From assembly GCA_002633025.1 (NCBI GenBank), contig NMRB01002415.1:43835-107834 (forward strand): 64,000 bases of DNA. The letters run 5' to 3'. Shown here one piece after another: positions 32,270 through 46,400 of the stretch (the stretch's first letter is position 1; every line of letters begins with the position of its first letter). The stretch is from Notospermus geniculatus (lineage: Eukaryota > Nemertea > Pilidiophora > Heteronemertea > Lineidae). Position numbers and translations under genes: made by a program. The notes beneath the pieces were generated by a model. It made no database searches. It saw nothing but the letters and a program-made list of their open reading frames with translations, and was not told the origin of the DNA.

Positions 32270-32532
32270 TAAAGTATAATTCACCCTACCTTCAACATGG
32301 GCAAAGTGCCAAGCTTGGATAAAGTATAATTCACCCTAATTTCAACATGGGCAAAGTGCCAAGCTTGGAAATGTGCACAAGTCAGAGGGTAAATAATCCA
32401 TGTCGCAGTTGTACCTAATTGTGCTCAGTCAACTGGTAAATATTGTTGTTTAATCATTGTGTTCACTTTATGGTGTCTGTTGCACAGGCCTGGCACTTTG
32501 CCATGTTGAAGTTAGGGTGAATTATACTTTTA
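32270..32532. mobile_element. MITE family 2 copy with a duplicated left end
   Basis: The first ~50 bp (AAAGTATAATTCACCCTA...) occur twice in a row before the body. Confidence 0.83.
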
Positions 32533-33532
32533 CACACCAAAGCTCATGGGAATTTAGTACAGTTACCGCGTTGTGAGTTTAAGGCATTAAAATGGGTCGA
32601 CAGTTAAAAGATGATCGTTAGATAACCCAATAATTAGGCAAAATATTGACTGCAACATACTGATAATTCTAAATACATTTGTAGTATACTGGGATTTTAC
32701 AGCCTGTTAAGGAGACAGGCAGTAATTATTGAGCATTATCAAAACATAAGCACCTACATATAATATAACACAGGTGACAATGCTATATTTGCAGGAGATA
32801 GGATTGGGATATCATCGTTCTTGGCACTTGCTCCCCTATGTTAATTGCCACAGTGGTGGCAACGTTGCCACCCACAGAAATTTTGTGGGTGGTGAAGTAG
32901 GGGAGCTAGAATCAGAACCTCAGGAAGTTTAGATATCACTACAGTGCCTCTCTCTAGCAGGGAGATCACACCCATTTTAGTCTGTTGAATCAATTAATAG
33001 TAGTGGTTACGCTACATAAATCCCCAGGCTTACCCCGGGGATTTTGCGGTTACACCTATAAACCGCCGAGTCTAAATAGACCCCTGTCTGAAATCCCCAT
33101 GCTATTAGCCCCATCGAGGTCAAAGGGGCTATGCCAGGGCTATTTTAGACCCGTGCTTAACATGGGTATTTTTATATGTACCAGTAGTGTAACTATGAAA
33201 TACCCATGTCTACCTGTAGTTCCGAGCACCCCGACAGACAGCGATGCAAATCGACGAATCATGTGCATGCGTATAGGCTATTTCATGGGCGCAGCCATCT
33301 TAGTTACAGGTTTTCAGGCCTCCAGTAGCCACTTGATTACGGAGAGTTGCGTAAATGCAGTGCCCCTATCGCCGGGATACAGAACTTATTACCAATCGCA
33401 TTTTAAGTTGTGTAACTGCTTACCGTGTCAATGCCGTTTTTTCTGGTTTGGAAAAACCTGTGTCTCAAAAAGCACGGGGATTTTAGATAGATCTAACCAG
33501 GGCGGCAGATTTTCCTCCCAAATGTTATTGAC

Positions 33533-33959
33533 GCTGAATCGGTTAATGTCGTCCTGGGTACACCTCATTATTACCCAGGGTAATCCTGGGTAATCCTTTT
33601 TGTTACCCAGGATCGTCCTGGGTACAAATAAGGTACCTTAACATTACCCAGTTTTAAAATCCGCGCCATAGGATGGAATAGATTGCAAATACGACAGTAA
33701 TATCGCGGTCTTTAACGCGAGTTGCCATTCTGACAGCTGCTGACAATCACCACGTCAAAATATACGTGTATAAATTCGTGGCGGGCTAGAATAAGACAGT
33801 ACCGTACTCGAGCGCAAGTGGAGAATGGCGCGGATTTCAAACTGGGTAATGTTAAGGTACCTTATTTATACCCAGGATCGTCCTGGGTAACAAAAAGGAT
33901 TACCCAGAATACCCAGGGTAATAATGAGGTGTACCCAGGACGACATTAACCGATTCAGC
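33533..33959. mobile_element. 427-bp inverted-repeat element ending at a single N
   Basis: Arms of ~135 bp start GCTGAATCGGTTAATGTCGT and end with its complement immediately before N 33960; internal CCTGGGTA motifs repeat. The open frame across 32985-33593 overlaps the left arm and is probably not a gene. Confidence 0.85.
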
Positions 33960-34155
33960 NATGTCCATGGCTCTCATTTTCCCAATAAAGGCAAAATAAT
34001 AAATTCTTTCACTAATTCATCTAAAAAAGAATTTTTTTTGCAGGAATCGTCCTTCAAATGAATACTTCTTGCATCAAGCAACGCAGCGCACCATTCCAGT
34101 AAACAAATAAACGAGAGGTAGGAAAATCCTATGAGACGAGTAAAACATTGACAAG

Positions 34156-34161
34156 TTTATT
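34156..34161 (-). promoter_or_regulatory. Poly(A) signal AATAAA of CTNNAL1
   Basis: AATAAA on the minus strand 100 bases beyond the CTNNAL1 stop codon, a normal distance for a 3' end. Confidence 0.6.
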
Positions 34162-34260
34162 TCAAGTTATAATTTGCAGGACAAACCTGCAATTTATCGA
34201 GAAATAAACATTTTGTAAACATACATTGACAAACACAACGATGACTACAAGAGCTTGCGC

Positions 34261-34461
34261 TCAAAGGGGCTTCTCAAATTGTGTTACACTGCTTAACCCC
34301 GTGATGTTTCGTCCTAATGACGTACTCCGGCGAATATTATCCGAATGGTCTGACCGAGACGGCGAGTCGCTCACTGAACTTGATGGACTTCCTGTTGGTC
34401 GATTTTCCACCGGACGCCATTTTTGTTGCACGCCGCTGCTGCTGCGATAATCGATGTTATA
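34261..34461 (-). CDS. CTNNAL1: CTNNAL1 last exon (residues 682-747)
   Basis: 66 codons then TGA. It opens YNIDYRSSSGVQQKW directly after ATK, echoing the TKY and KW of the alpha-catenin C-terminus, followed by a serine-rich tail. Acceptor is TTTCAG in phase 0. The tail differs from vertebrate catulin. Confidence 0.8.
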   Translation of the reverse strand, partial: YNIDYRSSSGVQQKWRPVENRPTGSPSSSVSDSPSRSDHSDNIRRSTSLGRNITGLSSVTQFEKPL

Positions 34462-37400
34462 CTGAAATGGAGAACAGACATGATTATTTGTGTCGATGTA
34501 ATGTGATGAAATTTTGGTGGCGTCAACCGGCACAGGAGGAAAAAATTCGTACAACTTGGAGCTTTAATTTACACTAAGAGACGGTTCTCCTGGAATTTTC
34601 TTTATTCAATATACATGTATATTCAAGTTGTTTCACTTATTGCATTTTTGTCTTTTTACCTTTGTTGACAACAAGGAATTGAGGCCTAGGCCGGTTGATC
34701 AAAACAGCATTTGTCACTAACATGACGTTAGTGTCATTTTTGGCATTATCTCCATCACTTGGCAGTTAACGCCACATTAGAGATTTTGCAAAATAGCACG
34801 AACGGTGTTTACAACAACCCAGCGCTGTTCTTTAGCAAAATCATCACAGAATCGTCTAAGAAGGGTGGTGGACGTCTAAAGGGATTGGGAAGATGTTCCC
34901 GTTTTCAACCCACGGAGGACACTAGCATCTAATCCCAGCTAACCCCTCCCCCAAGGTGTCTGCGAAGTTACCTTAGTCGCACATATAAAGCACGTCGTCA
35001 CCACCTTTGCAATGGCATTCATAAGATTTTTCGTTTCTTGGATTGCACTGTCCACCTTGTTGAAGGTAGCCGTTTTCCCAAACGTCGGTGACTTCAGTGT
35101 GAATTGGAGATGTTGGCAATACGCTGGAATCTTGTCTAAGTAGGTCATAAGTTCAGTCTTCAGTGTTCCAGAGGGGACCTATAAAACAATACAAATAGTG
35201 TGTTCGATTACAAGCAACGCGCTTCCCCACGTAAGCACCTCAGCGTTCTTGTTAGCTCTGATGTCACAATCGCGCTTACTCGCTCCTGGCCCCAGTGGGC
35301 AACCCTCTGAGCCGGTTACTTCGGGAAAAGATGGCGGCGAAGCTGATTCAGCCAATGGAGAAAGAGGAAAATGCTTTGGTGCCATGACACTTTACTTGAA
35401 CCAGACGCGACAGCAGTCGTTCACTTGGCCCTTCATAGATGCCATGACACTTTACTTGACCCAGGCACGACACTGTTCGCTTACTCGGCATCACTGCACA
35501 TGCTCCACAAGGCGCGATATCCAAGCTTCCCCAAGCACAGCGCAAGTTAGTAATCGAACATGCTAAAGCTAGATTCACATTTCTCTGTTTTGCGCTTTGC
35601 ACTTATCCATTCCTTGTTTATCTGCGGTACCAACAATAAAATTACTTTTTCTACCACGCACTCACATAGGAAATGGACAAGCACAAAGCGCAAAACGCAA
35701 AGTATGAATTGGCCTTAAGACATTTAGCTTGCTCCAGTCACGAAACAAAATGGCACCGGTTGTGAAAAATGGATTTAATAATTTCAGAACAGTAATTCTG
35801 ACATGTTGAATTTGGCACGGACTCCGCCAACCATGGGTCAAAAAACGCACCCTCTGAGCAAATTCCTTCACCGTCCTGAACAACTTGGTCCCCTCCTCAG
35901 CAAAGTACTCTGCCTGTGTGAACAAATCTTGTGTCGTCTTCAGTGGGCCCTCCCCTCGTGTGAACAGATACATTGAGAATGCCATACTTGACATGTTCTT
36001 GGCACGTTTTACTATGTCATTATTGTGCTCCTCCCACTTCTCCGTCTCTGCGTCCATTTCTGACGTGATCAGCTTCATCTCCAGGCCGAGTTTTGCAATC
36101 TTTGCCTGTTCCTGAAGCGACAAAATGATGACCATGAAATTCAGCGGCATAACCTGTTAACTGCGGACTTAATATTTCACCAACTGCATCCTATTGCATA
36201 ATTAATTTTGGACAGTTCTGACAACCGCACTTGTTTTCCAATTGTGGGCATTGTTATTGCTCAAGCGGAGCTGCTTACAGCATCACGTATTGTTCTGAAA
36301 CTCAGCTGAACAGAGTAGACGCTAAAGTATAATTGACCCTAACTTCAACATGGGCAAAGTGCCAAACTTGGAAATGTGCACAAGTCAGTGGTAAATAATC
36401 CATGTCGCAGTTATCTAATGATATTAGGGTCACTTGAACAGCCTATAGAAAACACTCCAAGGTTGTGTTCAGTCAACTGGTAAATATTGTAGTTTGTCGT
36501 TCATGATTTAATCATTTGTGTCCACATTATGGAGTCCGTATTGCACAGGCCTGGCACTTTGCCCATGTTGAAGTTAGGGTGAATTATACTTTAACTGCAC
36601 CCTATTGCATTATTAATTTCTGACAGCCGCACTCGTTTTCCTATTGTGGGCATTGTTATTGCTCAAGCGGAGCTGTTTACAGCGCCACGTATTGTTCTCA
36701 AACTCAGCAGACGCCAGGATGGTGTTCCCCCATATTACAGAGTGTAGTGTGGGTATGAATAGTGTCATCCTATGCAATGTATCCTGTATGCAGTTAACGG
36801 ATTAAGTGCCAGAGACAACAAATCATGATCCCTTTTTATCCCTTAAAGCGCCAAGTTCCTTGAGCACTGTTATGAAGTATTTTTTTTGTGAAAACAACAT
36901 CCAATTCTGCTGATATCCTAGTTTCGATTGGTTTCCGATCGCTTGTCTATTACAGTACGTTTAATGTCGGACTTTATGAAACTTGGAAGAAGTGAAATAC
37001 AAAATTCACATTTCTTAAAAACTGACCATGCTACTATCTGAATAATGTAACACATTCAAAGATGACCAGACTCTAACATCATAAAAGAAAATGCAATCAA
37101 TTGGTTTCAAAATCACGACATTCACCAACACTCTATTAAAGTCTATTCAAAGCAGAAAGAACTTTGTAAAGTTTTATTTACCCTAACTTCAACATGGGCA
37201 AAGGGCCAGGCCTGTGGAACAGACACCATAAAGTGAACACAATGGTTAAACCACAAAACACAATATTTACCAGTTGACTGAGCACAACCTTGGAGTGTTT
37301 GCTGTAGGCTGTTCAAGTGATCCAAACATTGTTTGGTAACTGCAACATGGATTATTTACCACTGACTTGGGCACATTTCCAAGCTTGGCACTTTGCCCAT

Positions 37401-40400
37401 GTTGAAATTAGGGTGAATTATACTTTTCCCACGCTTGGCACTCTGCCCATGTTGAAGTTACATGGTGAATTATACTTTTTTCTAGCTTGGCACTTTGCCC
37501 ATGTTGAAGTTATGGTGAATTATACTTTACATTCACCATAACTTCAACATGGGCAAAGTGCCAAGCTAGGAAATGTGCCCAAGTCAGTGGGAACTGTTCC
37601 ATGTCACAATTACGTAATATTAGGGCCACTTGAACAGCAATCACTCCAGGGTTGGACAACTGGTAAATATTGTGCTTTGTGGTTTGATCATTGTATTCAC
37701 TTGGGAGCCACGGTGGTGTAGTGGTTCGGGCCTCTGGCTAGCGGTCAGAGGATCCCGGGTTCGAATCCCGCTGCTGGCGTGAGACTTTGGGCAGGTCTCT
37801 TTGCCTTACTGGCCTCTCTCCACCCAGGTGTATAAATGGGTACCGGTCGGAAATGCTCAGATTGTAGCGCTGAATGACCAGCTCATCTGAGTTCTACTGA
37901 AAGGTTTCAGGATAGACTGGGGTTAAAGTGTGAAGTCGGATGAGAACCTCTACCGCTGTTGATATCAGACTATAAACCCAAACTTTAACTTTTTTTAAAC
38001 TTTTTTTAATAGTATGGTGTCTGTTGCACAGGCCTGACAGTTTGCCCATGTTGAAGTTAGGGTGAATCATACTTTACAGTTCAGAGTTAAAGTTTATTCA
38101 CCATGTCATCTCACCAAGTCCTCAATGAGGAAAGAAAACCATGTAGGAGCTCACAAAACACACATAAAATAACCACATGAAAACTGAAATATCACTTTTT
38201 CCCCAACGACAACAGTCAGCATGCAGAATGCCATTTTCCTGTGCAACTAGTGATCGTGAGCACATGATGAGCAAAAATCAAGGCCATACGAGGTTAACTT
38301 TATGCCAATGACATTAATGAAATAGAGTCTTCCAACTCAAACCTGATATCTGACAACCGGCAAGACCAATAAGGCTCTGTTATGGTTCGTAGTGTAACCA
38401 TCTTTGGGTGTACAAGACGTAAAAAGTTAGCCACACACTAAACATAACAAGAGGTCTATTGAACTGGCCCTCAGCTGACATATCTCCAAAAGGCACTCTG
38501 AGTACCCAGGAGAAAAAAGTGAAATTTTGTGATGAAGTTTTAATCAGAACATCCTCATATGTGTACTATGGTGATAAAGATTAAAACTGGAATTCGCCCA
38601 TTCTCTGAGAAACAAGTCTAGTTGCCCTGGAAACACGGCATTTTGACCACTAGACGGAGTAGGACATTTACCCAATCAACAGCTCCCTTAGACAGCTGCA
38701 ACAGAATACAACAACACAATCAAAATGGCAGCTGATAGACCACAGGGTGTATCACAAAATACCATTGATATTCTTGCATTTGCACCACAAAAGCAAGTGA
38801 AATTCTTGTTGCTGACGAACACTGCCTGCGATCGTGTCAACTCAGATAAACCCTGCTATACACATACTTTATGAAAATAACGTTAAACACTCCCGACTTC
38901 TGGACCAGCACAAAAAGAACTTGTTTCATGAGAGGTTGACAGAAAAATACCTAAGTTCCTTCAGGCCCCTATTACATAGACGTATACGGTATACGAAAAT
39001 GCCGGTTAACAAAGGCTTCACATCGATTCACAACCGTGACGCCATTGTTAACCGGCGTTTTTGTACACCGTATACTTAATCTATGTAATAGGGGCCTCAG
39101 AGTTACGTTCTCGTGAGTAGGCCGATGTCTACAAGTATGAAGATTAACCGCAAACAAGGCTTTTATGCTAAATTCAACTTCGCTGTGTAATATACTAAAG
39201 TATGATTCACCTTAACTTCAACATGGGCAAAGTGCCAAGCTTGGAAATGTGCACAAGTGAGTTATAACACCAAGTCGAGTCCAAGAACATGGGAACCAAT
39301 CAGAACACCTGTTACTCACTAAGGAGTAGAATGATTGGCTGATGGGAAAGGTGATTGTTAGGGTCAGCCTTATATCTTAACACAGAGGATACACGTCCAC
39401 GATTTGGCACTCGACAGGCCTCATAATCCATGTCGCAGTTACGTAAGATGCTAGGGTCACTTGGTTTACTTTCCATGAGCCTGTAGCAAATCCGAGGTTG
39501 TGCTTGGTTAACTGGTAAATAACTGTGGTTTGTGGTTTAATCATTGTGTTCACTTCATGGTGTATGTTGCACAGGCCTGGCACTTTGCCCATGTTGACGT
39601 GGGTGAATTATACTTTACCTCAACCTGTCAGCGGAAAATTCTTGAATATGACTCGACTTTCAACATGTCTGAGAAAAGGGTCCACTAAACTTTAGGAACC
39701 TGAATAATCTTGCATTTTGTGCTGCAGCCTTTACAAACTCACTCTAAACTTATCAAGTACTCTGACCAACGCCATCAAATATTAACCCTCCACTTACCAC
39801 AGACAAATTCGTCCACTAAATAGTCAATGTACATGAAATTCAAGAGTGTTTCAATTTTTAACAAAAAAAACAAACAATCAGAAGCACTATCTGATTCATT
39901 TAATACCAACAATAAGGGGACAAAACCCTCCATTGGAAATGTACTGGCATTGTTAGTTATAGGGCCGTATTCTAGAAGCTTCCTTAACTGTAAGGTTTAC
40001 CTTTAGCTATTTTTTGCAGGGCAGAATACAAAAGCTTAAAGTGGACCTTAGAGTTAAGGAGGGTTCTAGAATACGGGCCATAGTATATTTCTAGCAAAAC
40101 AGCCTATTTTTTGTTTGAAGATCCCACACACAACCTCAAATCTATGTGTACTGGAATACTTATGGGAGACAAACTCCCCAAACACAGGAACAAGGGTCAA
40201 TATATCTGGGCAAAAAGGGCTTGCAGGCCTATTTCAAGGCCCCCAGTAACAGGGTAAAAATCTGAGTAAAATGCTTTTTTAAAAATGTTTTATAATTTAG
40301 GCATAAACCAGGAGAAATTGGAAATATTTTTTTCTTTGTGAATAAGGATATTGACGAGGACTTGTTGAGCATTTTATACATAAAATTCTGGCTCCATATT

Positions 40401-43400
40401 CATAAACCTACTTAAGTCAAAGTGTGGTAATTATCTTTTGTGTTGAACAAAGAATAACTTTTCTTAAGTACATGTAGTTTTATGAAATGGGTCCATATTC
40501 ATAAACATACTTAAGTCAAAGTGTGATACTTATCTTTTGCGTTAAACAAAGGATAAGTGCCACACTTTGACTTTAAAAGTAGTTTTATGAATATGGGCAC
40601 AGGACTGCTGCAAAGGACTTGTAGAGCAATGTGTAAACCATGAATGGCAGACCTCTGCGGAACAGTTGTAATAAATCGCAGACCATTATACTGGTGCAGC
40701 AAACAGCGTACTTAAGCACGATCTTTGCAGACGTGCCACGGGTGAAGTCATATAAAGTAAATGGAGAGTGAAAAGGTCACACATGAGTGAGAAAATATCG
40801 AAAGCAAAAAAATACAATCGGAACAGCCAGGAATTGGAAAAAATTACAAGAAGTTGAAGTAGGTGTTCAAATTGAAGATGAATTGAAACCATTTAAATTG
40901 AATACATATACATCGAGATTTTTCTAGAGGATATCGTGCTAACCCTTTCCGGCCAGAATCATTCTCATCTTGAAGATGCGAGGGTCAGATTTAATGGATT
41001 CTCACTGGTTTGCCCTTGTCACGATCAACAAGCCAATGCTACAACTTAAGGTGCTCTCAAAGAGCTTTCCAATGAGCACTGTGTGGCATCTGTACTTCAC
41101 TCCTTGATAGCTGAAATCAGGTAAGACGGTGTTTGGTTGCACTCTGATTTCCAATATGGCTGCCAGGTAGCCATCTTGGATTACCCCTGATGCTCTAAAC
41201 TACAGAGTAATTTTTTCAGGCCTGAAAGGGTTTTTGTAGGAAGCATGGATTTTAACCTCATGCAAACAAAATGGAAAGTGAAAGCGGGATTTACCTCCAC
41301 ATCAAGACCACGGATCGGTTTAATCGACTTCGCCAAAGCACCATGACGCTGTAGAGCAGAAGAAAAACGACAACAACAATTAACAACGCAGGCTACGACA
41401 CGCAAGGAAAAGAGAACAGAGCTCAAAGGAGGCATTCTGGGTAATTTTTGTATGTCACAATCAAGGGCCGTGGGGCCAGGGATCTCGCAGGTAGTACATG
41501 ATTTTTCCCCTGCTTTTACTGCAGTTGATAAAGGCATAGCAGAACGGCCAGAATTGAGCCTAACTTCATGGTGTATTCTTTTCTAGCCCAACAAAGTTGT
41601 GTGAAGATGGATTTTGGTTCATTTTTTCAGGCAACAGAAAGGGATCAAAATTTATCCAAAAGGGGGCAACACTTGAATTTTGAATCGCACGCAACCCAGG
41701 CATGTCCACTGGCCTTGGTAAACGAATGATGTTGTGAAAGCATTTCTTTGAAAGGGGACATTTTTGAATAAGGGGTGTTGTTAGATGCCTATTTTACAAA
41801 CATACAAACTTTTGAGAAATGGCAAATATTTCGCCATTTTTGGTGGTTAAAACAAAGTTTTTCAAAAATTATCCAGCTCCTTTACCCATTAAAGCAATAA
41901 CACTTTAATGAACTGTGGGTTGGAACAAAAAAGTGCCCAAAATGACCATCGATTGAGCTCTGAAAACGCAAGTATACTAAATCATTGAATAAAATGTGAA
42001 AATAGAGGCAATCTGTAGGTTGGAGAGATTTGCAGGATTTCTAAGAAATCTAATTGTTGTGAAGATTGACAGGAAGCTTAACAATTGACAGTAGGAAAGT
42101 ACACAGGGTGTCCCGATATAACAGCACTGTGCTCAAATATCAACCATTCCATGTTTTAACGTTCCGTCAGCTTCTTACATGCATTGAGACGTAAACACTT
42201 AGTAAAGGACAATGTATCACCTCTCTATTCATAATTTCCACAATGTAAAGAGGGGGTTACACGATTCAACTTGTTGAAAGCAGTTGAAAGGTGAAAGGTG
42301 TTGAACGTTGTTGAAACCTGTTGAAGCGTCTAAACTCCCTTTCAACACCTTCAACAGGGTCTCTCAACAGCTTTCAACAAATTGCCAAAACAGCTTCATG
42401 TTCCTATTTCTGGCAACTTGTTGAAAGATGTTGAAAGACCTTTTGAAAGGTGTTGAAAGGGGGTTTCAACAATGTTCAACACCATTCAACTTCCAACACC
42501 TTTCAACAAATGCTGAATCGTGTAAACCTCCCTTTACGGACAACCATCCTTAGAACCAACAGTGTCCAAAGTGAAAAGCTGTTCTGATTACAGAGGTCAG
42601 TATAAACAGAAACCACCTATTTGTAACTGCGCCACGTGTTGTTGTCCTTAAAAGAGAGGTGTCCTTTTGGAAAAGTGACCACTCCTGGTAGTTTTGCTGA
42701 AGCTGAAAATTTCTCGCAATTTCCTGTGCTGGACATGGACAATTCATGCAGGTCAGAGTGTACACCACCCAGCACAGGCGCTAAATCCTAGTACTCTGTA
42801 CCATAGAATACAACAGAAATCCTGCCAAGGTTAGGCCGAAATTTTGGAACCAAGTCTGAGGGATGTGTACCGCTGTTTCTGTACATGTGGTGAACACAGT
42901 GCAATTCAACTTGAATGGAGACCAGTTGCTGTAAAAAGTATGTGAATTTTGCATATTTCGCACAATCTTCACAGTCTATATTTCAACACTGCAAACCAAC
43001 CGGAACTGTGCTATGTATATACCTTTAAGAAGATTATATGTTAAAGGCAAATGTTGCATGTAATTCAAATTCAAAACAGTTCTAAAAATAATATCGTGCA
43101 AGTCCTGAATTACGCCAGACATGCAACGTGACCAAAACTGCATGCTGAATTCAAACATGCCTCAATCATGCAGAATCTTTGTGAGCTTTAAATTTAACTT
43201 CAGATTCAATTTCTAAGCTACAAATTCATAACAAGGTACAAGCAAAATGCCTGAAAAGGAACTTCTGTGATCAGCATTCAAAACCAATTTCCGAAAACCA
43301 CTTTGTCACATTACACAATACTGGTTTCTTCGACGTTCGAGTCATGCATGTCAGCTTACTTAATCTCATAACTCACATGGGCACACTCCTGTGTCCCCCA

Positions 43401-46400
43401 CCTCTTGTTACTACTGTATTCTCGTGCCATTAGCGACCAGTATGCGCCATTTTCTGGTTGTAATATATGCACAACCGGGTTTGGCGTTTGTCAATAGGCC
43501 CGCCCAAAGACCAGCCAACCAACGCCGACTATGATCAATTTCAATGTGTGTGCACATTCACGCTTTGGAAACCTGTGATCAGTTTCATGCCCTTGACGGT
43601 CCGTGACCAAGTATACACCAGTCCTTACTCCATCATGGTTACCTCAAATGACAAGCGTTGGTCGGCTGGTCTCTGGGCGGGCCTATTGACAAACCCCAAA
43701 CCCAGCTGTGCATATATTACTACCAGAAAATGGCGCATACTGGTCGCTAATGGCACGAGAATACAGTATATTTAAACTACCTCCACCATGTACCAGTATT
43801 TCTAACTAGGCCTTTCAAGCAGGGCACTGCATTCCCGAAAAACCTTGCAAGAACACATGATCCAAGGTCAATGTAGCAGTTTCAGAGAAAGTGTGCATTT
43901 TTTGTGAAGTGCAGCACGGTGTAATTGAGGCCAAGTGCTGCTGATGGAGGTGCACATGGACACATTTCGAGGCACACTCTACAGGTAGCACCATGAAAAT
44001 GAGTTGGACAATGGGTACCATCAAAAATTTATAAGGCGAGCAGCTCGGTTATGAATTTTTAGTACCATTAAGCACAGCTGGGAAAGTCAAGATTACTAAA
44101 AATACCGGTAGGTCAGAGAAATATTTCTGAAAATTGGAAAGAATTGAAAATCAACTGAAAATGTTGGGCAAAGTCCCCTCCAACACTTGCTTCCAATAGG
44201 AGCACCACTGGGACCAAAGGAGACTTTCCAATAAAACGGCCACACACTGACTGGATACCATGCAGGCAACAAGTGGACCCCCCAGCCAGTCTCATTGAAT
44301 GTTCTCCTGTTGGCCTGAACTTGATCTTGGCCCAGCCAGTCATGAGCTCCAGATAGCCTTGGCCCAGCATGGACAAAGTCCCTCTAGAGGGCACAGCGCA
44401 GACTGGGGCGTTGATGTACAAAATTCTGTGAAAAGTGACACAAAAAGTGATGCAAGTACCATCAAGTGCTGACAGAATGTTAGAAACTTCAAAAAATAAT
44501 GTTATGGATGACGAGATGGAGGTGCTATACCAACATTCAATAGTGCAATAGATTCACCAGTGTAGTTATTAAGACTTCTTGTAAGTCTAACAACAGGGGC
44601 ATTCATCCAATCCGAACTATTAACACTTAAGGGGCATTCATCCAATAATCTAGACTTTCTAAGTTTAACAACAGGGGCACTCATCATATAATCCAGACTT
44701 CCTAAGTCTAACAATAGGGCATCCATTCAATAACCTTAAAGTCCTAAGTCTAACAGTAGGGGCATCCATCCAATAATATTGACTTCCTAAGTCTAACAAG
44801 GGGCATTCATCCAATAACCCAGACTTCCTAAGTCAAAAAATAGGGACATTCATCTAATAATCCAGACTTCCTAAGCCTAAGTAACAAAAGAGGCATCCAT
44901 CCAATAACCCCGCCTTCCTAAGTCTAACAAAAGGGGTATTCATCCAATAATCTTGACTTCCTAAGTCTAACAATATTAGGGTATTTATCCAATAATCCAG
45001 ACTTCCTAGGCCAATAGGGGTATTCATCCAATAATCTTGACTTGCTAAGTCTAACAATAGGGGCGTCCATCTAATAATCTTGACTTCCTAAGGCTAACAA
45101 TAAGGGCATTTATCCAATAATTCAGACTTCCTAAGCCAATAGGGGCATTCATCCAATAATCTTGACTTGCTAAGTCTAACAATAGGGGCATTCATCCAAT
45201 AATCTTGACTTCCTAAGTCTAACAACAGGGGCATTCATCCAATAATACAGACTTCCTATTAAAGTAATGACAATCGAAACCATGAAAGAAATTGGCACCA
45301 TTGAAACCAGACTCAAGATACAGACTAAAAGAGTTGATCACAACAGTGCTTTTTCTGCACTCCCAGATCACCAATTTGACAGATCCTTCGGCCAATGGGA
45401 GAGAATTTTTAGTGTCAAATTCAAAGCCTAACAAAGTGAAATTAGGGAAGTGGTGAAGTTGATTTTCACACTCAGATTCAGAAGAATAGAAAACGTAGAA
45501 AAAATGTCAAAATGTGGAATAAAAACAGTCTCTCGATGGAAGAAAATGCAAAATAGCAAAATGTTGTCAACCTTGTTCTGGGATTGATCGCAAATGATAC
45601 GGACCTACATTGTATGCCTGCATTCCTTTTTCTGTTTTTTTGTGGTTTTTATGCTGAATGCAATTTGCGTGTACCACAGCATCTCCAAGGAGTCAATGAC
45701 ATGTATGGTACGAAGTGCCAAGGCGGTGGTTGTTCAAATTTCAACCCTTCGCACAGCCCTGCCAACGGCGCCACTTTGCAGGACCCTCAATTAAGAATTT
45801 ATCTGTGAATGACTGGCAAGGAAATTGCCAGACAACATATCCCTATTTTTCGAAAGATTTATGAGCCCCAAGTCAATTTTTTCCAGATACATTGTCAGAT
45901 TCTAAATTTTTTCACCGATACTCAACCAATTCTCAAACAACTTCCACTAAATGGCATCATATTTTGGGCACATGTCCATGGCTCTCATTTTCCTAAGAAG
46001 TTTCAGAAGCACAATTTTTTTTTCCATCAAAACATATTGTAAATAACAAGCACGAGCCATGAAATGCCCGAAACTTCTTCTTCAAAAACCAGTCAAAAAG
46101 CAAATCTCATGCTTGTTCCTACAGTTCTCAGGGTAACCGGGTAAAATTCTCAATATTTTTGTCACACAGCTAGGTTTACACGTTAAAGGTGCCTATCCAC
46201 AGGAGAATTTTCTCATTAAGTTGACTCCCTATGGGCAACTCAACTATGACTGAGCAGTTTTTGTGTCATAGGTCCTGGCTAATGCCGGCCTTCCACCTGA
46301 AAGTTTTCCGTCGCAATTTTCCTGTCCGACAGCAACTTGCACGTGGAAGGTGCTCTCCAAGTAGACTGTCGACACTCTTGGAAATATGTCAGACACTCTG

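Noticed and set aside
32985-33593. 202-codon plus-strand frame
   Set aside because: It overlaps an inverted-repeat element and shows no recognisable domain; its composition looks like non-coding repeat sequence.
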